Of a stretch of 53,523 nt of DNA, positions 1-10,440 are shown piece by piece. Location: NCBI GenBank assembly GCA_020536535.1, contig JAHLWZ010000901.1, positions 1-53,523 of the forward strand. Reading direction: 5' to 3'. This DNA comes from Pelomyxa schiedti (Eukaryota > Evosea > Pelobiontida > Pelomyxidae). How positions within the stretch are numbered: the first letter of the stretch is position 1; every line of letters starts with the position of its first letter. The notes below the pieces were generated by a model. It was not told the DNA's origin and made no database searches. It saw only the letters and a list, made by a program, of their open reading frames with translations. The position numbers and the translations under genes are program-made.

Positions 1-90
1 TTATGTGCTTTTAGAGCTGCGATGTTCATGGAAGCCAGCATCGAGCCCATACAGAGGCCCTCCTCAACCACAGACGGGGTGTTATTGGCC
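1..90 (-). CDS. 3' or internal exon of an unidentified gene, cut by the window edge
   Basis: On the minus strand a CTCACCAG acceptor lies just upstream of position 90, and the exon that follows stays open to the window edge. It reads ANNTPSVVEEGL, then a stretch rich in Met, Ala and Leu ending IAALKAH. This looks like real coding sequence because it keeps an open frame directly behind a good acceptor and has a balanced composition. No family was recognised from about 30 residues. The rest of the gene lies outside the window, so neither start nor stop can be given. Confidence 0.35.
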
Positions 91-349
91 CTGGTGAGTG
101 TTGCCACTGCTTGTTGTTCCGCTGTGGTTCCCTCATGTGACACGCAGTCATGCAAACATCCCACACACAGATTTTTCTAGTTACGGTGTCTTCCTTTTCC
201 GATACAATTTGGTTGGTACTAGGGAAGAGAATACTTTGAATTTGTTTGCCTCGAACCCAGAACATGAACAGCCAGGTTCCCCACACAGCGTTGCGCCCCC
301 GTACATTCTTCACCCGGAAAAGAATTCAGAGAAGACCCGGAGTCAAGAT

Positions 350-520
350 CCCACAATCCGGCGCACCGGGAAAAAACTGGTTTTTTAAGACGAAGCTCGG
401 TGTTAAATTTCCGGAGCCATCACGGGGAAGGAGTGTGACTTGTAGCGGCGACATTGGTCCTGGGTCAGGTTAAGACTTCGTGGTGCTGTTCCATTGAAAA
501 TTACCCCCCTTTTTTTTTTG
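350..520 (+). repeat. Dispersed repeat, copy A (about 170 bp)
   Basis: This stretch starts CCCACAATCCGGCGCACCGG and ends in a C-run/T-run followed by GGGTTG. It matches two other copies in the window (1289-1450 on plus, 1748-1915 on minus) along its whole length, including the shared block GTGTGACTTRTAGYGGCRAC and the end GTTCCATT. A shorter inverted piece lies at 1203-1274. No open frame is conserved among the copies, so it looks like a non-coding element end. Confidence 0.75.
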
Positions 521-522
521 GG

Positions 523-931
523 TTGAAGCGGCAGTGCCACATGACGGCATTGTAGTGCAGTCCATTTGCTGGTGCCGGCAAGTGATTCTGTGGGTGCTGG
601 GTGCAGCAGTATATTTTACACACAGGTGAAAGTCCGGCTAGTTCCTACACTAGGTGAGTTTGCAGCAGAAATGGAAGAGTGGTGCTAGTTCACAGTGCCA
701 GTAGGCAATTTCAGCTTGGGAAGACAACCTCTGATCACATCTCACTTTTTTCTTCTTGATGACATCAGATTCTCGTTGCTTTCATTCTTGTATTCGTTTC
801 TGCCGTTCTTTCTTCGCTGTCTTGGCAGCTTGGTAGGAAGGATCTCATTTACTTCTCCGTGATTTCTTTGTGGAGCTCTTTGAAGGCTCAGAAGCTTCAG
901 TTGTCTCACCTTTTCTTGGTACATATTGATA
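523..931. other. Gene-free stretch
   Basis: No convincing exon or RNA gene was seen. A minus-strand open frame entering from 1293 continues to 742, but it runs through the hairpin and the dispersed repeat and has no recognisable protein character. The stretch separates repeat copy A from the hairpin. Confidence 0.5.
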
Positions 932-1131
932 GTCTGGACATTTGCAATCTTTTTACACAGTTCTTCGATTTGAGGAGGGAAATTTGGTCCTTCTAGTATC
1001 TCTGTTTTGGTCATTTTGCCACCATGTTTTGCCTCCTTGGCAAAATGGCCAAAACAGAGATACCAGAAGGACCAAATTTCCCTCCTCAAATCGAAGAACT
1101 GTGTAAAGAAGAAGATTGCAAATGTCCAGAC
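932..1131. repeat. Long near-perfect hairpin (about 90-bp arms, 16-bp loop)
   Basis: Positions 932-1021 and 1038-1131 are reverse complements with few mismatches, for example CATTTTGCCA against TGGCAAAATG, and GTCTGGACATTTGCAATC against GATTGCAAATGTCCAGAC. A third, shorter copy of the left-arm end follows at 1132-1174 in the left-arm orientation. Transcribed, it would fold into an almost continuous RNA duplex. A foldback transposon end, or a source of small RNAs, are both possible. The sequence does not decide between them. Confidence 0.85.
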
Positions 1132-1202
1132 TGGTCCTTCTGGTATCTCTGTTTTGGTCATTTTGCCAAGGAGGTGAAAACAGGAAAAGAAGTTGACTGC
1201 AG

Positions 1203-1274
1203 CTGGCTCCGGGAAAGAGACTCCAAGCTTCTTCTTAAAAAACCAGTTTTTTCCCAGTGCACCGGATTGTGGGA
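1203..1274 (-). repeat. Dispersed repeat, truncated inverted copy
   Basis: Read on the minus strand, this matches the first 70 bp or so of copies A, B and C, including CCACAATCCGGTGCACTGGG and the TTTTTTAAGAAG block. It sits 14 bp from the start of copy B in opposite orientation, so the two make a second inverted-repeat junction next to the hairpin. Confidence 0.7.
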
Positions 1275-1288
1275 TAAGAAGCAGGCCT

Positions 1289-1915
1289 CCCACAATTCAG
1301 CACACCGAGAAAAAACTGGTTTCTTAAGAAGACTCTCAGGGAGGAAACTTTGGATCCACACAGGGAAAGAGTGTGACTTATAGTGGCAACATTGGTCCTG
1401 GGTCAGGTTCTGGTGGTGTTCCATTCAAAAAAAACCCCTTTTTTGGGTTGGGATCCCATGAATTTGAGATGTCTTTGAAAATTTCGATTTTTTGCTACAA
1501 CAACCTTGTTATTGGGGTGCCCCAATAACAATATAAATATAATTTATATTTTTCAGTCTTTGTTACAGTAAAATTATGCATAAGAGATCTCTGGAAGAAC
1601 AACCATCTCCTGATGTGACAAGACCCAACCCTTTAACACCAACCAACCAACAAAGATTAAGGGTCTACTTTCTTTAACCTCCACTCTGCACTACAGCCCT
1701 CCTGGTGGTGTGGACACCAGAGCCAACAAGTTCCTCAACACCACCCCACAAAAAAAAAGGGGGGTCATTTTGAATGGAACACCACGAAGTCAGAACCCGA
1801 CCCAGGACCAACGTTGCCGCTACAAGTCACACTCCTTCCCCGTGGTGGATCCAAAGTTTCCTCCCCGAGCGTTTTCTTAAGAAACCAGTTTTTTCTCGGT
1901 GTGCCGAATTGTGGG
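1289..1915. mobile_element. Candidate non-autonomous element with about 165-bp terminal inverted repeats
   Basis: Copy B (1289-1450, plus) and copy C (1748-1915, minus) are inverted repeats of about 165 bp that bound a 300-bp A+T-rich centre with no coding capacity. Each outer end begins CCCACAATTC and each inner end is a G/C run next to an A/T run. This is the shape of a MITE or foldback element. No transposase is present. The flanks, GCAGGCCT on the left and GATTTC on the right, give no obvious target-site duplication. The alternative is a chance inverted pair of a dispersed repeat. Confidence 0.55.
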
Positions 1916-2083
1916 ATTTCAGAACAAGTTAGAGTCGAGAACCGGTCATGAGTGGGCGCCAGTTGCGGAGTGCGAAACAAGCTCGTGTGTTTTTTTCTTT
2001 CGTTTTCCTTCTTCGAACGGGTGTTTGCCGGTTGTTATTGGCAAAGAGTAATCGGGGGACTATAGAGTTGGACTTGGTGCGCT

Positions 2084-4129
2084 ATGGCAAGTGTTCTACC
2101 CTTATTACGTTTCAGGAGGTGCAACTCTGGCCGCATCACCAGCGCCGGTATTGTGCTGTTGCAAAAGGAAAAGAAATTCGGTGTGTTGGAACAAAAAAGC
2201 ACTTGCCTTGCACCTCCAACACTACGACGAGCCTGACATATGGTTTGCCACCATCATGGCGGATATCTTCTACCCATTTGGGACCAAACTGTCACTCAGT
2301 TGGCTTAAGAAGAGGCTTGAGTGCAACGTGAACATAATGAACGCTTGTGCCAGCCATGGTTCCATTGTCACTGCACGAAATCTGCTTCGCGATTACATAA
2401 AGCAGTTTGGTTTCTTTCCTGCCGTCGTTCCAGGTTTTCTTTTTCCCTTTTTTTTTTTTGTAAAGTGAGATTTGAGTCCGCCCTAAGTCATCTATCACAC
2501 CTCAGGTGCCTTGTACTTTGCTATTTCACATTGCCAGTTTGATTTCCTTCAAGAATGGGTGTCAGATTCACCGTTCAGAGTGTTATTCAACAGCAGTGAC
2601 CAGAACGAGTTGCTTCCAACCAGGCTTCTACAGGACGGTCGCAACAGAAACCTGTACGTTGCCATCTGCATGGGCATTGCACTTGCCTGGAGGTCTGCGT
2701 CACGTGCAACAGATCAAGCAGACAAGGCAAGGTTTGAATCTAAACTGACCCGGTTGCTACAGCTCATCAACACTGGCCTCCTGATGACAACCCACAACTA
2801 TCGCAGAGAACTTCTTGAAATAGCAAGCTACGCAGGGGCCCTTCCTCTGGTTGAGGTCATCTTTGAGAAGTCTAAAAAGTTCCTGATATTTGATGATTAC
2901 GACCCAAGAGAGCCCTTCATGAATAGCCTGCATAACGCTGCAGCAGGAGGCAATCACGAAATTTGCCAACTCTTATTGCTCAAGACATCCGTGAGAGGAA
3001 GCTTCCCGTTCAACTTGTCCTTGAGCACCCTTTTATTGAGTGCTGCGTGCAGAAATCAACAATACTTCACTGAAATTTGCAATATGCTGCGCGAAGCTTT
3101 TGTGAAGACGTCCCTTTGGACTTTGCTTCCATCAGATGTGGAATTTCAAAAATACAATTGGGTTCCGTTCACGCAAGCTGTGATCGCGGAGTCTGCCGCA
3201 GCTCATGGGCAATGGGGCATTCTCAGAACCCTGCTGAGCCCTGGGTTGTGGCAAAGAGACGATAAATTCCTGAAGTGCCTGCCCTGTATGCTGTGCAGCG
3301 TTGCAAAGTTCAACACGACTGAAGCTCTTTCCGTTTTCAAAGAGTTGTACAACGAATGGAAGGGGCTCACCAGCGACAAACTGCCCTCCGACTTTGTGAA
3401 AACGATCCTCAAAAATGTGTGTTCGCACAACAATTCTCACATCTTCCAGCTGTTGGTGGCCCATCCTGCTGAATTCAACCCCGAGATTGAGCGACTTGCT
3501 TGCTGCTGCGTTGATGCCAACTTCCAAGCACATTCACAAGTTATACGAGGACCTCTTTGGGCTCACTCAAAAAGAAATTGCGTTACTGCCAGACGACGTC
3601 TCGCGACGCCGTACACTTCGAAAACCAACCTATGAAGTTGCCGCTGGTCTGCTACAATTTTTCGGAGCTCGAAAAATCAGTGACCTGACCCCTGGCGAGA
3701 AGTCCTCAAAGGTTTATCGCGAGGACGTAAAAATTGATGGTGCACTTGTGGAGTTGATAAAGAAGGGATGCGATTACGACGCAATGCAATGGTTGATAGA
3801 CAAACAGTTGCTCTGCTCGGAATTGGTCTATTCTCCCACAGATTTGCTGAGAAGACTCTTGTCGGCTCGTCCGCTCCCCAAGAAAGGAGGCGCAGAGCCA
3901 TTTTTCATCATTGGATATCGCCAAGTTGAATAAGCATGTCTCGGCACTCCAGAGGGTCATATCTTGGTTGAGTTCATCACTTTCCGTGGAGGAGCTCGAG
4001 GATACTCTTTGCCGACAAGGAGACACCAACAGAACCCGCACCCAAGGCCAACAGGCCAAACACTTCTTCACAGTGATACCCTTTAATGAACAGTCCCACC
4101 GCCCTCTTATAATTAGTACAAAAAAATGA
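2084..4129 (+). CDS. Ankyrin-like helical repeat protein
   Basis: The protein is about 600 aa and made of amphipathic helix pairs. The clearest ankyrin-type unit is LHNAAAGGNHEICQLLLLK near residue 250. Similar degenerate units occur at ASYAGALPLVEVIFEKSK and HGSIVTARNLLRD. Joining the frames needs GT-AG introns at about 2432-2505 (strong), 3511-3541 (31 nt) and 3827-3895. With these the frame stays open to the TGA at 4127-4129, so apparent frameshifts are introns. The proposed start is ATG 2084, three residues from a 25-nt intron; this is tentative. Such proteins usually act as protein-binding scaffolds. No catalytic domain is visible. Confidence 0.7.
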
Positions 4130-4202
4130 CACGAAAAATTTTTCTTGCTTGAAACTACAAAGTGTACAACGGTGAAGCGAACTACGGGACAAAGAAAAGA
4201 AA

Positions 4203-5140
4203 TTAACAACAGTCCGAATTGTTCTTAGGTGGGGGTGTGGGTGGAAGTGGTGTTACAGTGCCCTTCTGGACTCCAGACAATTTCAGAGGATCAATTTTGC
4301 CTGTTGAATGGTAATCGATAGATAGGAACCGGGTAATAAAGAGGAGCCGGGTATGGCTTACCGTCGTTTATTTTACTGAGGATAGTTCTACCGCATTTCA
4401 AAAATACTTCTTCCACACCATCACCGGTAAGGGCACTCGTTTCCACAAAAATCAGACCTGTAGAAATGAGATACTTATGCTCAACACGGAAACAAATACC
4501 GTGCTCTTCACTAAAGCGGCTTGCTTCAAGAAATTGCACATCTCTCTAGAAGCAAGTAAATTCCAGATAAAATGGCTAGAAGGGGATACATCAGCGCGGT
4601 CCGTTTTGTTTCCAACGAGCATGATGACGATGTCGGTATTGGATCAAGACCGGGCGTCATTAAGCCAGCTGGATATATTGTTGTAACTGTCCCGACTGTG
4701 TATTTAATGTAATGAGGAAAAATATGGTTCCAAAGAAGCATCGTTAGAATACACAGTACGAGTTTGTATCAATACCTCGTGACATTATAAACCAAAGTAC
4801 ATAATAAGTTCCCGTACCAATGGTATGCTGGGACTCTCTGTTGACTTGACATCAATCGAATCACAAATAGAACATATGTGAGATCGATAACCTCCCACAA
4901 ACCAAAAAAATAATAACGAAATAAAGAAAGAGCTCTATACATTTGTTCTGCAGGGCAAGGAGTCAGTCAGTTAAAGAAAAAAAAAAGAAACAATTTTCAA
5001 CAATCTAAACACATGCTAACCTCGATGAATCTGTGCAATAGACACGACTTGCCTGTCGCTGCATCTCCAATCACAGTTCCACTTCTGTCTTTACCCTGTC
5101 AATCAATGTTTTGGGGTTCTACTGCGAAGTCAAACTTGGT
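4203..5140 (-). pseudogene. Rab4-like small GTPase, apparently missing the switch II/G3 exon
   Basis: The exons read, in order: P-loop IGDAATGKSCLLHRFIE (about 5085-5030); a 7-nt exon; effector loop FNRESQHTIG; SRDSYNNISSWLNDAR; the G4 motif [17 protein letters not shown]; the G5-region motif [12 protein letters not shown]; and a tail ending NSDCC, a prenylation signal. This is the Rab4 pattern. Two things are wrong. Between the effector exon and SRDSYNN only about 120 nt remain, and no frame encodes the G3 WDTAGQ segment. The frame between DARS and SNTD also has a TGA. The strand before the P-loop is unclear too. Either the gene is decayed, or sequence is missing from the assembly. A working Rab would direct early endosome recycling. 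Confidence 0.6.
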
Positions 5141-5281
5141 TGGCTACCAAGTAGGATTTCTTGTTGGGGAACCGACCAAATTAGTACTTGGGCAGATAAA
5201 CATTGCAGGAAATGAGTGGCAACAAAAATTATTATTATTAAAACAGGAAGGGCGTGTAACTACAGTCAATCATTCAGCGTC

Positions 5282-6509
5282 AATGGTGTGCATTCCTCTT
5301 ACTCACCGGATTGCATTTTTTATTGGTTTGGCTTCCTAACCTAATGCCTGTTAGATAAAAAAGCTCGAGGCAAGTGCTGAGACTGGTGACGTCGCCGCAA
5401 TGATGAAGCTGGCGGACTGCTACAAACAAGGGCAAAGATTTGGTATCAAACCAAACCCCAGCAAGGAAGCTCAGTGGTATCAAAGAGCCGCTGATGCCGG
5501 AAACTCAGTTGCAATGTACAGGCTGGGTTCAATTTTCGAACATGGCGCCGAGGGTGTGGCCAAAAACGCCGGAAAAGCCGTGGAGCTCTACCAGAGGTCT
5601 TCTGATGCCGGAAATTTTGATGGAACTTGGGCACTTGGGAAGTGTTATCAAACTGGCACCGGCGTGACAAAGGATAAGAGCAGGGCGTTTCAACTTTTCC
5701 AGAGAGCTGCTGATGCGGACAATGCTGAAGCAATACACTCTCTGGCTATCTGTTACTCAGATGGTGATGGTACTCCAAAGGACGGGGCCAAGGCAATGGC
5801 TCTTTTCGAGAAGGCACTTGAAAAAGGGAGGACAGATGCACTTTGTGGGATCGGACTGCTGCATGAAAGAGGTGAAGGCGTTCCACCCGACATGGCAAAA
5901 GCCGTCGAATGTTATCAGAAGGCCGTGGATAGGGGAAGTGGGAGTGGCATGATCAACCTTGCGATTTGTTATCAGAACGGGACCGGAGTTGCCCAGGACA
6001 ACAGCAAAGCATTTTCCTTGTTCCAAAGGGCCCACACCAAGGGGGTCCTCGAGGGCACATTTGGCCTCTCCGTTTGCTACAGGGACGGCATTGGAGTCGA
6101 CGCCAGCAAGGCAAAGGAGATATCGCTGCTCCAGGAAGCTTCCGACTCGGGCAACTTCCAAGCCACATACACCCTCGGCGTTTGCTACCGCAACGGCGAC
6201 GGGGTTCCCGAGGACCCGGCCAGGGCCGTGGAACTATTCCAGCAGGCCGCGGACGCCGACGAGCCCGAGGCGTTCTACGCCATGGCGACCTGCCTGCACA
6301 CGGGGATCGGGGTGCCGGCGGACTTCCGCAAGGCGATCCCGTGGTACCGCCGGGCCGCGGACGAGGCGGGGAACCCCCACGCGATGTACTTGCTTGGGCA
6401 GTGCCACGAGACAGGGGCCGGCGGCGTGCCGGTCGATGCAGCAAAGGCCAGGGAATTATTCCAGAAGGCCGCGGATGCCGGGCACCAAGGGGCCAGGGCT
6501 AAACTGTGA
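5282..6509 (+). CDS. Sel1-repeat (SLR) protein
   Basis: About ten tandem repeats of roughly 36 residues fill the protein (about 380 aa). Each follows the Sel1 pattern A-x-x-x-Y/L-G-x-x-x-x-x-G-x-G-V, then K-A-x-x-x-F/Y-x-x-A-A-D-A. Examples are LYQRSSDAGNFDGTWALGKC and RNGDGVPEDPARAVELFQQA. Sel1 repeats form a TPR-like solenoid used in protein binding. Upstream of the first in-frame ATGATG (5400) the frame runs back to a TTAG acceptor near 5354. A first exon ending in ATG at 5282-5284, directly followed by a GTGTGC donor, would give start M-I-K-K-L-E. The 3' half (about 6050-6490) is clearly richer in G+C than the 5' half, with third positions mostly G or C. Confidence 0.85.
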
Positions 6510-6814
6510 ACTGTAATTGTAATTTTTTCAAAAGATGTGAGGAGTGATGGGCGAAGGATTAAGGGAATATTGGTGTGATGATCGGGCGCCAACTAATTAT
6601 GGCCATTCACGGGAACCAAGCTAACAGGCACCAGCCAACCGACCCACCTTATAAACCCCTCTGTACCGTTTAAATAGTAAAGAGAACCTCTCTTGGATGT
6701 ATCACATTCCGCCGAATTGATTTGTTCCGGCTTCCTAGATCTCGAACTTTTGCGAAGGTGCAAAGAAGTGCACAACCAAGGAACAAAAAAAAAACCTTTG
6801 GTTGGGGTTAGACC

Positions 6815-9800
6815 ATGCACGGGTGTTCGTCGCCGGCGCCAAAAGGGACGGTACCGCAGCCGCCGTCGCAAGACGAGCTATTGTTGAGATCTAAGATTGC
6901 TTGTTGCTTCCAGTCACTCCCAAACGAAACCATAACCGCATCTACCGCAAACGCGTCATCCAATCCTCAAACAAAGGCTATCCCTGCAACGCGCATGACG
7001 CGAAGTGGCAGTAACACCGCCATCAGCGGATCTACCGAAGTAGCGTCGCCGCCACCCCAGCTTTCACTGAGCAGATTTGCTGCTTTAACGCCTTCGGCTT
7101 CATCTGGATCTTTGTGTGCGCTTGCTACGTCTTTAATGTCGGCGAGCGTGTCTGGCGATTACGAGAAAAGAGCCTCTGAGTACTGCGACCCAGCTATTTC
7201 CCTGTGGTCTCTTCTGTGTGATGGGCATGATATTTGCTTGTAGGTTTCCTAACGCACTGCGAAACACCAATGTAATTATTCCCCTTGGTAGGATTGCGAA
7301 TGCTATAAAACCAGGGATAGTGAAGAGGCCACGCAGATCCTCACAAAATTTTGTCCAGACTGTACGTCCCTCTGCCACTTGTGTATGTATTTACTTCGAC
7401 TAGGGAAATATCAAAGCTTTCATTGATGGCTGCGTTCAAAACAATTTAATCCCTCCAGACAAGATATTCACTGTCAAAGATCTTTATCAAGCTGACAACA
7501 TGCCAAAGGCAGCTAAAAGACATTCAAAATTTTGGATAAAATATTGTAGGTGATAGAGGCACTGCTTTATTTGCTAAAAGACGAATTTTGTGATGACGTA
7601 CGCTCCATTTCCATTAATCTTGTTGTTTACTGTATGGACAGCCCCTTGCGGCCTCAGCTTCCCTTCCTCTGAAGTCCCAACCCATTTCTATTCCCCATCC
7701 AACCAAACCTGGCTTGCGGTCTAGTGGTATCAACGACCCAAGAACATTGCGTTCCTCTAGTCCCCCAACGATTTCTGGGCCATGTAAAAGCTTACCCAAA
7801 AGTGGCCGAAGCGAATTTGAACCCCAAATTGGGACCCCTTCTTCTCCACAAACTCCTGCTGACAACGAAATGCGATTACTCGCGGAACAAGGAATGACTG
7901 GTCTGCTTTTATCACAAACCGACACAAGCAATGAACGGACAAGGTCTCTGTCACCTCGCCTAGTACACACTACAGCCACTCTCACTACTCCTGCTATGGC
8001 AATTGGTTCTCTTGGCTCTGCATTTAAATTACACGTGCATGAAACTTCTACACAGCAACCTGCAGATGCAGAACCCCTACGACCTGTGGCACTTTCAGAA
8101 GCACACACTGCCTCATCACCAGAGATAAGCTATCATCAGGAAGATTTTTCACCTGAAAACATCAAGAGAGAAGAACAAGAGCCACAATCAGAGCAACAAG
8201 TAGAACCACAATTAGTCCAGCCACAACCAGTCCAGCCACAGCAAGTCCACCCACAGCCAACGCGAGTCGAGGCCCAGCCACAGCAAGTACAGCCACAACC
8301 AGTCCAGCCACAGCAAGTACAGCCACAACCAGTCCAGCCACAGCAAGTCCAACCACAGCCAACGCGAGTCGAGGCCCAGCCACAGCAACCCCAGCCACAA
8401 CCTCCACATACTGAGTTGGAAAGTTCATCACAAACACTCTGCCCTATTTCTCACCCACATATTCCCGAACAAGAGCAAAAATCTTCAAAACAAGATGATT
8501 TACCACGAGAAAGAGTAGAATTAGTCAATACATCAATATCACAGAAGTGGGCTGAACCACAGACTGATGGTCAAAGTAACACATGTTTGTACACACACGT
8601 TAATATACCTCCATCCCCTCAAGTACAAACGCAACAACCAAATCAAGACTTCTCAAAATCTCAACCCAAATTCCCACAAGAAATGGCATCTGTCAGTTCC
8701 TCATTTACAGTCTCTGGTGGCAGAGAACAGACCCAGCAACTAAGCACAATTCAAGTTACCCTCACGCCAAACAAAACTTCCTTGCACATATCAACAACTG
8801 CAAAAGAGGACCAGACACATGCAAATTCTCCAATCATTTTTGTTACAACACCTAGTACACTGTCGAACCTTACTTTTACTGAAAGTAACAATGCGCCATC
8901 CTTGCACACCCTCTCCTCTCCTGCACCAAGTGCGGCGCTATCCAGTCCCAGCACTCAAGCTTTACCTCACACAAGCAATTCTATAGCAAAACCTGCAGCA
9001 ACAAGCAGTCAACCACCCAGCTTTGAACCAGTAACTTCCACAAGTAGCAGTGCTCCTCCTCGAAATGAAGTAGAAATAGTCTCACCAGTAAATACAACAC
9101 AGACCACATGTTCTTTGGAGGAGGAAACAAGTACACTCCTGTACCTCTAATTTTGGGTTGATACTCTTTAGGTGTGGTAGAAAAGGAAGAAATACCAGAT
9201 CAAACTCAACTCCCACTTAACTCAGTCGAGAAATCATGTATGATTGATAACTCAAGGCCTGTCACGTTAGAATTACTTTTTACCTAACCGCTTACAGGCC
9301 TTTTTGCCGGAGTACTGGGATTTGCTCTTTAAATGAGGTGCTGCGTAACCCAGATCTCCTAAAGTCTTTCAGGGAGTATCTGACCACACATCATGTACGT
9401 TATACAAAACCAAGTCAACATAAAAAAAAATTAAAGAAAATCTCTTCAGGCAATAGAAAATCTCGATTTCTATTTAGATTCACTTCTTTACAGACAGGTG
9501 CTCCTTTTATGACTTGTCATGTTTCTTGTTCTAACTGTCCACTTTCTAGTCTATGCAAAAGGAGGCCCTGCGACTCTATGCAACTTATTGTGCACAAAAT
9601 GCTCAGCGTGAAGTTAATATCTCGAATGACAGCAGAGTGAAATTGGATGTGGCTTTTGCAAACGTCCTTGCTGCAAATGGGGCTGTTACGCACTCGCTCT
9701 TCGACTCCGCCCGTGTACCTATCCCGTCTCACTTATCGTGAATAAGCTTCTTTCAGAGAGATGTTGAAGAGACTATGAATGTGGAACTTCTTCCTCAATG

Positions 9801-9979
9801 GCATGTGATTCACCTAGGGGCAACCACAAAAAGCATAATAGAGGGTATCAACACCACATTCCCACCACATTCTTTTCACCTTTCTTACAGGTGCTCAACC
9901 ACATAAACCATTGGACTTCTACGCTATTTTCTGTACTGTCTCATCACTCGTCTTGTATCCGCTGAAGAGGTATAACTGA
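6815..9979 (+). CDS. CH-domain plus RGS-domain protein with a long Q/P-rich linker
   Basis: About ten exons give a protein of about 890 aa. Exons 1-3 (6815-7239, 7292-7361, 7404-7545) encode a calponin-homology domain: WSLLCDGHDIC, then LIANAIKPGIVK, FVQTGNIKAFIDGC and FTVKDLYQADNM. Exon 4 (7658-9130) is a low-complexity Q/P/S/T linker. Exons 5 onward encode an RGS fold: EVLRNPDLLKSFREYL, HHAIENLDFYLDSLLYRQ, EALRLYATYCAQNAQREVNI, then FDSARRDVEETM. The stop is TGA 9977-9979 after an exon ending YPLKRYN. CH domains bind actin or signalling partners. RGS domains speed GTP hydrolysis by G-alpha subunits. The pairing suggests a link between heterotrimeric G-protein signalling and the cytoskeleton; that function is inferred. 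Confidence 0.8.
8190..8400 (+). repeat. In-frame tandem repeat coding for Pro/Gln/Val
   Basis: Imperfect units of about 15 and 30 bp around CCACAACCAGTCCAGCCACA encode PQPVQPQQVQ. A longer unit containing TRVEAQPQQ occurs twice, near 8260 and 8360. It lies inside exon 4 of the CH-RGS gene and is probably length-variable. Confidence 0.85.
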
Positions 9980-10440
9980 CTCACTGCGTCGATATCCATA
10001 ACCAACACCCAAAAGGATTCACGGCTCCCTGCACCGGGTTTCGGCCCTTTACTTTCGTGGGTGCCTGGAACATCCGCAGCATCTATGGGACATTATGCGG
10101 AACAGCAGTAGCAGCTTTGGAAGGGCAGTGTACCAGAAGCACAGGTTGGTGTGGCAGTGGCTATGCAAGGTTTGGAGAACAGTGCTATTCTCGTTTCTTT
10201 AGTGTAGTATGGTAAATTTAAACCCTGTAATTGTAAGGCGATTTTAAAATGTGACAGTGTGAAAGCCAGTCACTTGTCCCTTCAGCCTCATTTCGCTTTT
10301 TTTTTTTTTTTGCGAAATCAAATTATAATGGGTAAAACATTTTGGGTGTTGGGAGCTTCCCACATGATGAGGGCAGCACCGGAAAAGCGACAAAGAAAGT
10401 GTCGTTAACATTTCTTGTGTTGAAGATCTCGCTGCGAACA
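9980..10440. other. Intergenic region with a T-tract
   Basis: No supported exon was found between the CH-RGS stop and the next start. The region has several short ATG frames but no acceptor-bounded open frame. A T-run of about 14 at 10299-10312 is followed by an A+T-rich patch. It probably holds the 3' end of one transcript and the promoter of the next. Confidence 0.5.

Noticed and set aside
742-1293. 183-aa minus-strand frame as a gene
   Set aside because: It reads through the hairpin and the dispersed repeat, repeats its own peptide because of the hairpin, and has no known family.
3490-3920. Frameshifts or pseudogene status in the ankyrin-like gene
   Set aside because: Introns of 31 and 69 nt with GT-AG ends restore the frame on both occasions.
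4620-4660. TGA recoded as tryptophan
   Set aside because: TGA is used as a real stop in other genes here (for example 9977-9979 and the acyl-CoA synthetase), and conserved Trp positions use TGG.
8162-8437. Minus-strand Val/Ala/Gly/Leu-rich frame that looks like membrane segments
   Set aside because: It is the complement of the PQPVQ repeat region of the CH-RGS gene.
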